Shown here piece after piece: positions 7,493-15,332 of a stretch of 15,479 nt of DNA. The notes below the pieces were generated by a model. The model worked only from the letters and a program-made list of their open reading frames with translations, was not told the DNA's origin and searched no databases. The stretch spans positions 1-15,479 of the forward strand of contig JAGRCC010000517.1 in NCBI GenBank assembly GCA_020433785.1, given 5' to 3'. Source of the stretch: Anaerolineae bacterium. GTDB lineage: Bacteria; Chloroflexota; Anaerolineae; 4572-78; J111. Numbering within the stretch: the first letter of the stretch is position 1; each line of letters begins with the position of its first letter. The position numbers and the translations under genes were made by a program.

Positions 7493-8407
7493 TTACTCAA
7501 AACGGAGATCATACTCTCCTTTCTCGCCCAGCGGAGGCGGCAGCTCAATATCTCGGACAGCTTCTCCCAAACCCGTTACTTGAGTCCGTAGCCGGTAACG
7601 CTGAGATGACAGCTTCCCAAAAATAAAACGACCGGCAGTATCGGTCCATTTGGTTTGAACGGTTTCACCGGCAGGCGTTTCGATCTGCACCGAAGCATTT
7701 GCCACCGGCTGCAGCGAGTCGCCGGTCGCGTCTACCACTTGACCACCAATTTGAACCCAGGTTTCGATAGGCTCTGCCTGGTCGATGGGGCGAAATTCGA
7801 TGATACGCGTGGTGATCATTGGACCTAGCGTATACGGCTGCAATACGATGGGTAGGGTCACCACTAGATAAAGGGCTGGCTTCCAACGGCTGCCATCGCC
7901 CATCGCCCCCCAGAATTCAGCCAACTTCGGGAAACCCTCGGCCGGCAGCACTTGCAGCGGCAGATCCGCCTCACGAATCGGTTCTGGCACAGCCTTGAGT
8001 GCGGCCGAGCCGGTCGGATACAGGCGGGAGGGGTTGAGCGGCGTATTGGTCATCAACACACGTGTCACCTCATACAGCAATGCGTGCTCGTCCAGGGTCG
8101 GTTCTACCGCTGGCGTGACCGTGACCGGACTCCAAGCGCTGATAAGGTAATGACAATCCATCCGACGTGGCGCCAGCGTTTCTCGAACAACGCCATTGAG
8201 GGTTGATCGGACCCGTTCGTTAGAACGCAGTTCCTGGTTTTCCCGCAGATCGACCAGATAGATGTTGAGCGCCGTATGTGGCAAGCCGCTAACATGCTGT
8301 CGCCAAATCTCATCCGGCGGCTGAAAGCCGATTTGGGCTTCATCGGTAAGGTTATTAATTTGATCCACCAACAAGTGGCGCAAGAAATTATTGAGATGAT
8401 CGATCAT
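7493..8407 (-). CDS. DUF4255 cap/tail-terminator protein (Afp16 type) with C-terminal Ig-like domain
   Basis: A 304-residue protein. The N-terminal domain (about 1-190) is DUF4255: MIDHLNNFLRHLLVDQI, LNIYLVDLREN, CHYLISAWSP, LPLQVLPAEGFPKLAEFWGAMG. In Afp the matching protein Afp16 caps the growing tube/sheath and fixes particle length. Residues about 221-304 (GGQVVDATGDSLQPVANASVQI, then TDTAGRFIFGKLSSQRYRLR) look like a carboxypeptidase-regulatory-like beta sandwich, an add-on that could be exposed at the particle end. The ATG at 8407 is preferred, since family members begin MID and AGGA precedes it; an in-frame TTG at 8422 adds five residues. It follows the AAA+ gene by 16 bases. Confidence 0.88.
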   Translation of the reverse strand: MIDHLNNFLRHLLVDQINNLTDEAQIGFQPPDEIWRQHVSGLPHTALNIYLVDLRENQELRSNERVRSTLNGVVRETLAPRRMDCHYLISAWSPVTVTPAVEPTLDEHALLYEVTRVLMTNTPLNPSRLYPTGSAALKAVPEPIREADLPLQVLPAEGFPKLAEFWGAMGDGSRWKPALYLVVTLPIVLQPYTLGPMITTRIIEFRPIDQAEPIETWVQIGGQVVDATGDSLQPVANASVQIETPAGETVQTKWTDTAGRFIFGKLSSQRYRLRTQVTGLGEAVRDIELPPPLGEKGEYDLRFE

Positions 8408-8423
8408 TGTTCCTGCACTCAAG

Positions 8424-10601
8424 TTAAAGAAGCTGCTCTTCTATTTCTGTCTTGGATAAACTTTTCCCCATCTTCTGGTATTCACGGCGAATAGCTTGTG
8501 CTACATGCCGGGCCCCAATGCCATGGCCTGCTTCAGCGGCCAAGAATGCCGCAGCCAAAGCCACATTTTTGATATTTCCTCCGCTCAATCTGAATTGGTC
8601 GGCCAATGCCGCCAAATCGATCTCTGCGGCTAGCGGTGCGGCGGTAGGCCAGATTCCTTGCCAAATTCGTAACCTGCTTTCCGCGTCAGGAAAAGGAAAC
8701 TGGACCGTAAAAGCCATTCGTCGGACAAAAGCGTCGTCCAAGTTTTGACGCAAGTTAGTTGTCAAGATGGCAATGCCATCATAGCTTTCCATTTTTTGCA
8801 GCAGATAGCTAATTTCGATATTAGCATAGCGGTCATGCGAATCACGTACTTCGGAGCGCTTACCAAATAAGGCATCAGCCTCGTCGAAAAAAAGAATGGC
8901 GTTGGCATTTTCGGCCGCGCTGAAGATACGGTTCAGGTTCTTTTCGGTCTCACCGATGTATTTGCTAACCACGCCGGAGAGATCGATTTTGTATAAATCC
9001 AGACCTAACTCGTTGGCGACAATTTCAGCAGCCATTGTTTTACCGGTGCCACTCGGCCCGGCGAAAAGTGCATTTATGCCTTTCCCCAAAGTTAATTTGC
9101 GACGAAAGCCCCATTCATCTAACACCCGATGGCGATGGGTAACTCGGTAACACATTTCATGAAGTTGGGCCAAGGCATCTTCTGGCAATACAATATCTTC
9201 CCAGGTATAAACAGGTTCGACTTTGCGAGCCAGCTCGGCTAATTCCTGCCCCGTTTGAGCCCGGGCGGCCGAGAATAAATCCATAAGGGTAATCTGTAAC
9301 GGCTCATCTGCGCTATGGCTGGCCTGACGCCAGCGGGCTTGACTCACAGCTATATTTACGGCCTGAGCAATCTGGCCAGGTCTCAATCGGAATCGGCCGG
9401 CAAGTATATTTTCATCGGTTTGAGCCAGTTTAACCCCGACCGTTTCTAAATAAAGACGCCACCAATGTTGGCGCTGCTCAAAAGATGGCATTGGGAACAA
9501 AATGTTCAGAAAATGAGATGGATGGGCTAATTTAGAAGGCCATATTTCGGTACCTGCCAGAAGGATAACGCTGTTATACCGGCTCAACTCATCAAGGAAG
9601 ATGTAGTATGAGCCGCTATACTGTTCATCAAATAAGGCCTCAACCCCGTCAAGATATAAAATAGCATCTTGAAACCAACTCTCGCGTAAAAGAAGTTTTA
9701 GCCATCCATTTAAGTCCGTTGTAGTCAAGAGGGCTTGTCGCAAATCTACCCTTAAAAGGGGGAAGCCCACTTCCAATGAAAGGGCTGCGGCGATTTGACG
9801 TCTGCCTACCCCTAAAGGGCCTTGGAAGTAGAGGTGTAGGGGCTGCCCTGTTTCGAGTGCTTTGCCAACCAAGTTAGGCAAAGTTTTGCCAAGTTCATCC
9901 GTTATGGGTAATTGGTTCAACCTCACCGGTGAAGACACGAATTCACAAAATGAGCTTAAGCGCGCATCTAGTCCGTCTTGATGCAACAAGAAATTCACAA
10001 TTTGTTGATCAAGGTTAATTTCTTGAGCCAACAAGGACTCTTGTTCTTGATTTGCCGAAGGCTGTAAATGAATGATGCCTTCCCGAATGAGGGGTGCGGT
10101 GGGCCTGAAATGATTTCGCCATTCTATTCTGGCTATGGCATCCGGACACAGCAGATTGAACACTAAATCAACACTGGGACGCCGACGGCTGACGTGATCT
10201 TGGAGGTAAGCGTACAGATTTTCGTACCGCCGGTCGAGTTCTGGAGCCAGGGCAATTAACATAATATCCATCTCAAATTCTGAGAGATTAAAAGCCCGTT
10301 GCAACCAGCCCAGACGCGATGTTTCTTTAATAATATTGAGTGTGGCAGACTGATGATTATTTGACCAGAGCCTTGGCTGACCGGGTTCTTGGTTAAGCCA
10401 CTCCTCAAAATCGGCCGGGCTAATGTAAAGGCCTCGATATAGATCAGCCTCGACCTCTGACCCACGAGCAGCCCGCATAATGGTAACCGCTTGCTCAAGA
10501 AGCTGGTCTAGGCGCTGTAATGCGGGCAGAAGCTCATTGAGCCAGGTAGATTGTGCCTCAGAATTCAATTGGTCTGATGTTGGCGCGGCTGTTTTGAACA
10601 T
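8424..10601 (-). CDS. Two-domain AAA+ ATPase (Afp15 type)
   Basis: A 725-residue ATPase with an N-terminal helical region (1-230) and two AAA+ modules. The first is degenerate: GPLGVGRR at 261-268 lacks the Walker A lysine and Thr/Ser, and its Walker B is ILYLDG (314-319) without the catalytic glutamate. The second is intact: Walker A GPSGTGKT (515-522), Walker B ILFFDEAD (569-576), sensor TTN (614-616), arginine pair at 627-628 and a GGNIKN sensor-2 region (674-679). Afp15-type ATPases are conserved in eCIS loci and are proposed to help particle assembly or cargo loading; the exact role is open. The ATG overlaps the preceding TAA by one base (TAATG), which implies translational coupling to the 74-residue gene. 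Confidence 0.94.
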   Translation of the reverse strand: MFKTAAPTSDQLNSEAQSTWLNELLPALQRLDQLLEQAVTIMRAARGSEVEADLYRGLYISPADFEEWLNQEPGQPRLWSNNHQSATLNIIKETSRLGWLQRAFNLSEFEMDIMLIALAPELDRRYENLYAYLQDHVSRRRPSVDLVFNLLCPDAIARIEWRNHFRPTAPLIREGIIHLQPSANQEQESLLAQEINLDQQIVNFLLHQDGLDARLSSFCEFVSSPVRLNQLPITDELGKTLPNLVGKALETGQPLHLYFQGPLGVGRRQIAAALSLEVGFPLLRVDLRQALLTTTDLNGWLKLLLRESWFQDAILYLDGVEALFDEQYSGSYYIFLDELSRYNSVILLAGTEIWPSKLAHPSHFLNILFPMPSFEQRQHWWRLYLETVGVKLAQTDENILAGRFRLRPGQIAQAVNIAVSQARWRQASHSADEPLQITLMDLFSAARAQTGQELAELARKVEPVYTWEDIVLPEDALAQLHEMCYRVTHRHRVLDEWGFRRKLTLGKGINALFAGPSGTGKTMAAEIVANELGLDLYKIDLSGVVSKYIGETEKNLNRIFSAAENANAILFFDEADALFGKRSEVRDSHDRYANIEISYLLQKMESYDGIAILTTNLRQNLDDAFVRRMAFTVQFPFPDAESRLRIWQGIWPTAAPLAAEIDLAALADQFRLSGGNIKNVALAAAFLAAEAGHGIGARHVAQAIRREYQKMGKSLSKTEIEEQLL

Positions 10602-10825
10602 TAATCAATAGATGCATCAGGGCTAATTTTCTTGTCTGATATCTGGCAACTGGGTAAACCCGATTCGTTCTCAATGAGTCGACAGAGATCGTTTAAGTCC
10701 TGAAAATATACCCGCCTTTGGCTACCGACTTTCTCAACGGACCCACGCCAAGCAGGTCGATCTTCCGCTAAATCCTTAGCTTCAAACCAGATACGTACGA
10801 TAAAAGAATGATGATTCTCTCGCAC
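10601..10825 (-). CDS. Conserved small protein of unknown function, first gene of the eCIS operon
   Basis: A 74-residue protein with the pattern HHSFIVRIWFEA, RPAWRGSVEKV, RRVYFQDLNDLCRLIE. Short proteins of this kind (RIW, WRG, RY/VYF.DL) recur in Chloroflexota and cyanobacterial genomes, including near injection-system genes; no function is known to me. GTG at 10825 is chosen because AAAGGA stands 7 bases upstream. A longer TTG start at 10915 would add 30 residues that are cysteine- and histidine-rich, unlike the conserved part, and there is no ribosome binding site I could see. It overlaps the AAA+ gene by one base, so the two are probably translated together. No signal peptide or membrane segment is seen. 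Confidence 0.7.
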   Translation of the reverse strand: MRENHHSFIVRIWFEAKDLAEDRPAWRGSVEKVGSQRRVYFQDLNDLCRLIENESGLPSCQISDKKISPDASID

Positions 10826-10937
10826 CGAATTGTCCTTTATGTGACTGCACTGCTGTTGGCAAAGACAACGGTGCAAACCGACTGGATGTGAAAAAATCTC
10901 TTTGGTATTGCCCAAGATTTAACGAAGAGGATTTCGG

Positions 10938-10965
10938 TTTATAGAAATTTGTCTGGTAATGTTAA
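10938..10965 (-). promoter_or_regulatory. Sigma70-like promoter candidate for the eCIS operon
   Basis: On the minus strand TTAACA (10965-10960, 5 of 6 to TTGACA) and TATAAA (10943-10938, 5 of 6 to TATAAT) are 16 bases apart. Transcription would start near 10931, leaving about 105 bases before the GTG at 10825. This is the best conventional promoter I see in the 305-base region 10826-11130. It lies about 100 bases downstream of the RTRAGAC array. Confidence 0.5.
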
Positions 10966-11061
10966 AATTTGTTATAGAGGAACGGTGGGTAATCGAGCTG
11001 TTTGTGAGAAAAGAGCGGTGGAAAACGAAATATTTATTGCTTGATAAGATAACACAGGCGT

Positions 11062-11112
11062 GTCTTACTGGTGTCTTATCTACGTCTCATCTGCCTGCCC
11101 TGAGCGTCTTAT
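11062..11112 (-). promoter_or_regulatory. Four direct heptamers on an 11-base grid: candidate SARP operator
   Basis: Minus-strand copies are ATAAGAC (11112-11106), ATGAGAC (11090-11084), ATAAGAC (11079-11073) and GTAAGAC (11068-11062). Start-to-start distances are 22, 11 and 11 bases, all on one face of the helix. SARP/OmpR-type winged-helix regulators bind tandem heptamers with this period, and a SARP gene ends 18 bases upstream. A weak -10 candidate TATCTT (11051-11046) follows 10 bases after the last copy. The rest of the 10826-11130 region is AT-rich leader without a gene. Confidence 0.65.
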
Positions 11113-11130
11113 TTCAAACCTCAGTTTGAT

Positions 11131-12072
11131 TTAACGCTCGTCATAAGGTAAAATCTGCTGAAATAGCGCTTCGAGCCGGTGAATTTCCTGGTTAGCTTCG
11201 TCGACCGTGGATTTAAGCTGTTGCAACTGTTGCCAAATATGTTTGACAAGGTATTGGTCAAGAGAAGGTTGGCTTGATTTACGCAAAATTGAAGCATTAC
11301 GCTGATAATTTTGATGATGCCCGTTAGACAACAGCCTCTGATACAGCTGCTCTGTTTCCGGCATTGGCGGTACATCCAACTCGTCACGTAAAATTTGGAC
11401 GCAGCGCTGGTACTGAATACGAGCAGCGTTTCGGTCGCCCATCTGCCAATAGAGCCACATGACTCGTCGATGTATGCGCTCTTGAACTGGATCGTAATCC
11501 AGAATCTTTTTGCCAAAAATAATTGCTCGTTCGTAATTGTTTTGACTTCCAAAATAGTCAAGCAATTTAACAAGCCCGGCGAAGTACAACTTTCGCAACC
11601 ACTCTCGTTCGTAAAGACACCAATCTTCGTAAACACCCTCGAGTAGATCGCCCGTGTATAACTCAAGAGCTTGCTCAAGCTGTAAAATCTGTTCGGCGCT
11701 GAGAACCTCCCCAGGAATATCTAAATAAGGCTCGACCGCCTTCTCGAAATTTTCAATATCCAACCAGTAACTGCTCCCGACATTAAAAGCAATACTCTCA
11801 TCGCTAATGATCAAGTAATTTTCAATCGAGACGCCGCCTAGTGTAAGCAAAGCCTGGCGCAAACGCCATAAAGCGTTACGTAGTTGCTTGCGAGGATTAT
11901 TCGTTTGGTGTTCCTCCCAGAGAGACATCGCCAGCCGCTCACGTGCATGAGCCTGATTACGATTAATGGCTAAATAGCAAAGCAAATAGTGACACTGCTG
12001 ATTAGGGAAACCACCCAGTGTCTGATATAGATATTCAGCCTGCCCTGGTCCAAACAGCTTTAATTTTAACAT
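11131..12072 (-). CDS. Short SARP-family transcriptional activator (winged helix + BTAD)
   Basis: A 313-residue regulator. Residues about 1-98 form the OmpR-like winged helix typical of SARPs: MLKLKLFGPGQ at the start, then LLCYLAINRNQAHARERLAMSLWEE and RKQLRNALWRLRQAL. Residues about 103-248 form the bacterial transcriptional activation domain: YTGDLLEGVYEDWCLYEREWLR, then helical repeats ending RCVQILRDELDVPPMPETEQLYQRLL. The tail (249-313) has a polar linker and an amphipathic helix (about 273-308) that could self-associate. There is no ATPase domain. The ATG at 12072 is chosen over TTG codons at 12084 and 12090 because SARPs start directly with this hydrophobic strand and GGA lies 8 bases before it. 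The gene lies in line with the eCIS operon, with no terminator seen between, so it is its likely activator. Confidence 0.87.
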   Translation of the reverse strand: MLKLKLFGPGQAEYLYQTLGGFPNQQCHYLLCYLAINRNQAHARERLAMSLWEEHQTNNPRKQLRNALWRLRQALLTLGGVSIENYLIISDESIAFNVGSSYWLDIENFEKAVEPYLDIPGEVLSAEQILQLEQALELYTGDLLEGVYEDWCLYEREWLRKLYFAGLVKLLDYFGSQNNYERAIIFGKKILDYDPVQERIHRRVMWLYWQMGDRNAARIQYQRCVQILRDELDVPPMPETEQLYQRLLSNGHHQNYQRNASILRKSSQPSLDQYLVKHIWQQLQQLKSTVDEANQEIHRLEALFQQILPYDER

Positions 12073-12131
12073 TCTCAATTCCAATAACAATATGCTGACG
12101 TCAATCCGGCAAATTTGGCAAGGATCGGGAA

Positions 12132-12161
12132 TTGACTATAGTCTATCCATAAACTCTTAAT
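12132..12161 (+). promoter_or_regulatory. Weak promoter candidate for the AfsR-like gene
   Basis: TTGACT (12132-12137) and CTTAAT (12156-12161, 4 of 6) are 18 bases apart on the plus strand, about 40 bases before the ATG at 12202. The repeat array overlaps it, so a bound SARP could repress or modulate this side. The perfect palindrome GACTATAGTC (12134-12143) places -10/-35 elements of the two directions on top of each other. Confidence 0.3.
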
Positions 12162-12166
12162 AAACT
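12135..12166 (-). promoter_or_regulatory. SARP-type promoter candidate for the short activator gene
   Basis: On the minus strand AGTTTAT occurs at 12166-12160 and 12155-12149, 11 bases apart, within a repeated ten-base unit. The second copy is followed by exactly 8 bases and then TATAGT (12140-12135, 5 of 6 to TATAAT). No good -35 box is present, as expected for promoters where a SARP replaces it. Transcription would begin about 55 bases before the ATG at 12072. Confidence 0.55.
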
Positions 12167-12177
12167 CTTCATAAGGC
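12138..12177 (+). repeat. 11-base tandem repeat in the divergent promoter region
   Basis: Read on the plus strand, ATAGTCT (12138), ATAAACT (12149), ATAAACT (12160) and ATAAGGC (12171) start every 11 bases; the two middle units are identical over ten bases (ATAAACTCTT). The last unit differs by one base from the ATAAGAC heptamer found before the eCIS operon. The array fills most of the 129-base space between the two regulator genes and overlaps promoter candidates on both strands. Confidence 0.6.
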
Positions 12178-12201
12178 AATCATGCAGAAGACCTAGAAAA
12201 A

Positions 12202-15200
12202 ATGAAAAACGGCTGTCGTCTGGAACTTCTTGGCCCAGTTCATGTGGAAAACAAGGGGCAGGTTGTTGATGGATTTATCTCAAGAAAGGTAGTCGCTTTG
12301 CTTGGTTATTTGACAGTGGCGATGCGCCCCGTTACCCGAAGTTATCTAGCCCATCTCTTTTGGGAGGATAAAAGTGAGACGCGAGGGCGAGCCAATCTGA
12401 GCCGGGCCTTAAGTAATCTATCAAAGCTTCTGCCTAACTGGGTCCTGGCCGATTATCATACCGTTCAATTTAACGCAGCGGCTGTCGATCAAATTGATAT
12501 CATTCAATTCAAATCCTTAATCGATCACGGTCAAATTAGTGATCTGGTCAGAGCCACCTTACTTTACCGAGGCGACTTCATGGCCGGGATTAATCTCGCC
12601 GACTGTCCTGAGTTCGATGGATGGTTAGCCGGCGAACGAGAACGCTGGCAACGACAAACCGTTAACACGCTTCGGCAGCTTCTCAACTATTATCTCGACC
12701 AAACTGAACTTGAGGTTGCCGCCAGTTTCGCGGCCCAACTGTTAAGAGTAGAACCCTGGCACGAAGAAACCCATTACAAGATGATGCTGATTTTGGCGCG
12801 AACCGGCCAGCGGAGCGCAGCCTTAGCTCAGTATGAACTATGCAAGCAAGCCTTGTCTGAGGCATTTAATGTTGAACCATCGGCCGAGACAGTGGATTTG
12901 TATAACCGCATCAAAGCTATGGCGCACAAGCCCCACCACAACCTGCCCGCCCAACCAACTCCCTTCATCGGCCGGGAAGCTGAGTTAGCTACCGTGGCTC
13001 ACCAATTAAGTAACCAGGCGTGCCGTCTATTAACCATTGTGGGGCCGGGCGGAATGGGAAAAACCCGTCTGGCGGTGCAGGCCGCCCAAAAAATTGCCCA
13101 ATACCAATTTAGGACATTTCTGCACGGCATATACTTTATAGCCTTGGCGCCCATTCGGTCACTCGATCACCTTGTTTCTACAGTGGCCGAAACAATCGAT
13201 ATCTCACTATATGGTGCCGCCAATCCTTTGGAACGCTTATTAAGCCAATTACAAAATAAAGAGATGCTGCTTGTTCTTGATAATTTTGAGCATTTACTCG
13301 ACGGGGTTGAATTGATCCAGCGTATTCTTGAACAAACGCCGGATATTAAAATTCTGGTAACATCCCGGACGCGCCTGAGTTTACGCTGGGAGTGGCTAAT
13401 AGAAATTCAGGGTTTAAAGTATCAAATTACGGCCGAAGACAATATGTCGCTAACCGTCGGCCATCATCAAGCCGGCCAATCCAAAGGTTTAAGCGCCTTA
13501 ACCTTGTTCGAACATGTGGCGCGACGGACAAAGCCCGGCTTTTCCGCCTCGAATCAAAACCGAGAAATAGTAACTCGAATTTGCCAACTTGTCGAAGGTC
13601 TGCCGCTGGGGATTGAATTGGCGGCAGTTCAAGTATACGATCATGCGTGCGAAGAAATAGCTCACGGTATTGAGCGAAATCTGGATTTCTTGACCACATC
13701 CTTTCCCGATATTCCCCCCCGGCACCGAAGCCTACGAGCCATATTTGATTACTCCTGGGAGTACCTATCGGATCAAGAGAAAAAGGCTTTTTGCCGGCTG
13801 TCGGTGTTTGAGGGCGGTTTCCAACAAGAGGCTGCGGAGCAAGTAGCGGGCGCCACGAGACAAACCTTAACTTTATTAGTGGACAGTTCATTTTTGCAGC
13901 GCCACAATTCTGGGCGTTATAGCTTTCATCAGTATTTGGCCCACTATGGGTCCGAAAGATTAAAAACATCGTCTCAAGAATTTGAGCATGCCAAAAACCA
14001 ACACTGCACCTATTTTGCCCAATATCTCAGGCAACGCGAAGTCCAAATCGGTGGCCAGCAGAAGGCCTGGATTTATCAACTTGATCTTGAAATCGCCAAT
14101 ATTAGGGCGGCCTGGCGTTGGGCCGTAGAGCAGACCAAGCTCAACGAAATCGACCAAGCCATTGATGGGCTTTTCGGTTATTATGAACTCAAGGGGCTAT
14201 TTGTTACAGGAGTTGAGACGTTTAAGTGGGCAGCTGAGCAATTTGCCCAAATCAAGGCCACCGCCTCCGGTTTTCAAGATCAGAATTCTTTTTACACAAC
14301 CTATGGTCGAATTTTAACGGTCCAAAGTTGGTTTTACGTCCGGCTTGGCCTCATTTCAAACGCCGAGCAATTACTTGAACGTGCGCTGTTGCTCTTGAAG
14401 CCGGATACCCTTCAAGGCCAGCAAGATCGATCCTTTGCCTTTTGCCAGCTTGGTCTTTTAAACTGGTATTTAGGCAATTATGCCAGTGGCCAAAAATCTC
14501 TAGAAGCAGGATTGAATTTAAGCCGGCTGGCCGGAAATACCTGGCTGACCGCTACCAATTTACACGTCCTAGCGATGGTTGTCGCCAGTACAGGTCAATA
14601 TTCCCTGGCTCAAGAATTTTGTGCCGACGCTCTAGAAAAATATGAAGCGATCGAAGAACAGCGCGGCGTAAGTATTGAACACATTTATTTGGGCTATCTA
14701 GCGATGATTAATGAAGATTACTCAAAAGCAAAGCAGTTGATCCAAAAAGGGCTTGCCATCGGTCAAGCTATAGAAGATCCATTTTCAACCGGAATTGGGT
14801 TAACCTACTTGGGAGTGGTCACCTCACTATCAGAAGATTTATCGGCGGGGAAACAGCTCTGTTTGGAAAGCATGTTAAATTTTGATGAAACATCAGAACA
14901 GTACGGCCGATCTCTAAGCAGAAATCAGCTTGGCCGTATTACCTGGCTAGCGGACGAATTTAAAGCGTCCAGACGCTATTTCATTGAGGCATTAGAGATA
15001 GCTTTGGCCTCGCCTATAGTTCCTCAAGCCCTCACCGCTCTGGCAGGGCTAGCGTTACATTTTGATCGAGAAGGCAAAAAACGTGAAGCGCTCGAATTAA
15101 CTCTATACGTCATTAACCACGCAGCTAGTGAGTTCGAAACCAAAAAGTACGCCGGAGACTTTTTACCTTATTTAGTGCTGCATTTTTCGATGCAGCAAGT

Positions 15201-15282
15201 TGCCGAAGTTGAAATTAAAATAAAGCCAATAGCAATTGAAATCATAGGGCAGCAGATTTTAGCTCACGAGTCTTTTATCTGA
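12202..15282 (+). CDS. Large SARP-NB-ARC-TPR regulator (AfsR-like)
   Basis: A 1026-residue multidomain regulator. Residues 1-95 are a SARP winged helix (CRLELLGPVHV, RKVVALLGYLTV, YLAHLFWED, RANLSRALSNL). Residues about 98-240 are the BTAD (YRGDFMAGI..., ERWQRQTVNTLRQLL, ALSEAFNVEPSAETVDLYNRI). An NB-ARC type NTPase follows: FIGREAEL (255-262), P-loop GPGGMGKT (281-288), Walker B LLVLDNFEHL (356-365), TSRTRL (387-392) and GLPL (466-469). The rest, from about residue 600, is helical TPR-like repeats for signal or partner sensing. AfsR-type proteins couple nucleotide binding to DNA binding. It diverges from the short SARP gene. No strong ribosome binding site precedes the ATG, but the start agrees with the family. 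The signal sensed is unknown. Confidence 0.92.
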   Translation: MKNGCRLELLGPVHVENKGQVVDGFISRKVVALLGYLTVAMRPVTRSYLAHLFWEDKSETRGRANLSRALSNLSKLLPNWVLADYHTVQFNAAAVDQIDIIQFKSLIDHGQISDLVRATLLYRGDFMAGINLADCPEFDGWLAGERERWQRQTVNTLRQLLNYYLDQTELEVAASFAAQLLRVEPWHEETHYKMMLILARTGQRSAALAQYELCKQALSEAFNVEPSAETVDLYNRIKAMAHKPHHNLPAQPTPFIGREAELATVAHQLSNQACRLLTIVGPGGMGKTRLAVQAAQKIAQYQFRTFLHGIYFIALAPIRSLDHLVSTVAETIDISLYGAANPLERLLSQLQNKEMLLVLDNFEHLLDGVELIQRILEQTPDIKILVTSRTRLSLRWEWLIEIQGLKYQITAEDNMSLTVGHHQAGQSKGLSALTLFEHVARRTKPGFSASNQNREIVTRICQLVEGLPLGIELAAVQVYDHACEEIAHGIERNLDFLTTSFPDIPPRHRSLRAIFDYSWEYLSDQEKKAFCRLSVFEGGFQQEAAEQVAGATRQTLTLLVDSSFLQRHNSGRYSFHQYLAHYGSERLKTSSQEFEHAKNQHCTYFAQYLRQREVQIGGQQKAWIYQLDLEIANIRAAWRWAVEQTKLNEIDQAIDGLFGYYELKGLFVTGVETFKWAAEQFAQIKATASGFQDQNSFYTTYGRILTVQSWFYVRLGLISNAEQLLERALLLLKPDTLQGQQDRSFAFCQLGLLNWYLGNYASGQKSLEAGLNLSRLAGNTWLTATNLHVLAMVVASTGQYSLAQEFCADALEKYEAIEEQRGVSIEHIYLGYLAMINEDYSKAKQLIQKGLAIGQAIEDPFSTGIGLTYLGVVTSLSEDLSAGKQLCLESMLNFDETSEQYGRSLSRNQLGRITWLADEFKASRRYFIEALEIALASPIVPQALTALAGLALHFDREGKKREALELTLYVINHAASEFETKKYAGDFLPYLVLHFSMQQVAEVEIKIKPIAIEIIGQQILAHESFI

Positions 15283-15332
15283 ATATTTTCTTTCGACCGA
15301 TCAGAGGATTAACCGGCTATAACCTTGAGCTT

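Noticed and set aside
10826..10915. Longer N-terminus of the small protein from TTG at 10915
   Set aside because: The extra 30 residues do not look like the conserved part, while GTG at 10825 has AAAGGA at a good distance.
11062..11112. Could the repeats be a small CRISPR or a transposon end
   Set aside because: Seven-base units with four-base spacers are far too short for CRISPR, and there is no transposase or matching inverted end nearby.
11121..11678. Minus-strand frame of about 185 codons overlapping the short SARP
   Set aside because: Cysteine/serine-rich with no recognisable domain; the overlapping frame is a clear BTAD protein.
12096..12103. TGACGTCA palindrome between the divergent regulators
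   Set aside because: A single 8-base palindrome, no second copy and no known bacterial regulator that I can tie to it here.
13427..13969. Long minus-strand open frame inside the AfsR-like gene
   Set aside because: It is fully covered by the NB-ARC coding region with intact motifs; low-information composition and no ribosome binding site indicate a shadow frame.
15283..15332. Bidirectional terminator between the convergent genes
   Set aside because: No inverted repeat of useful length was found in the 50 bases; termination may lie inside the coding ends.
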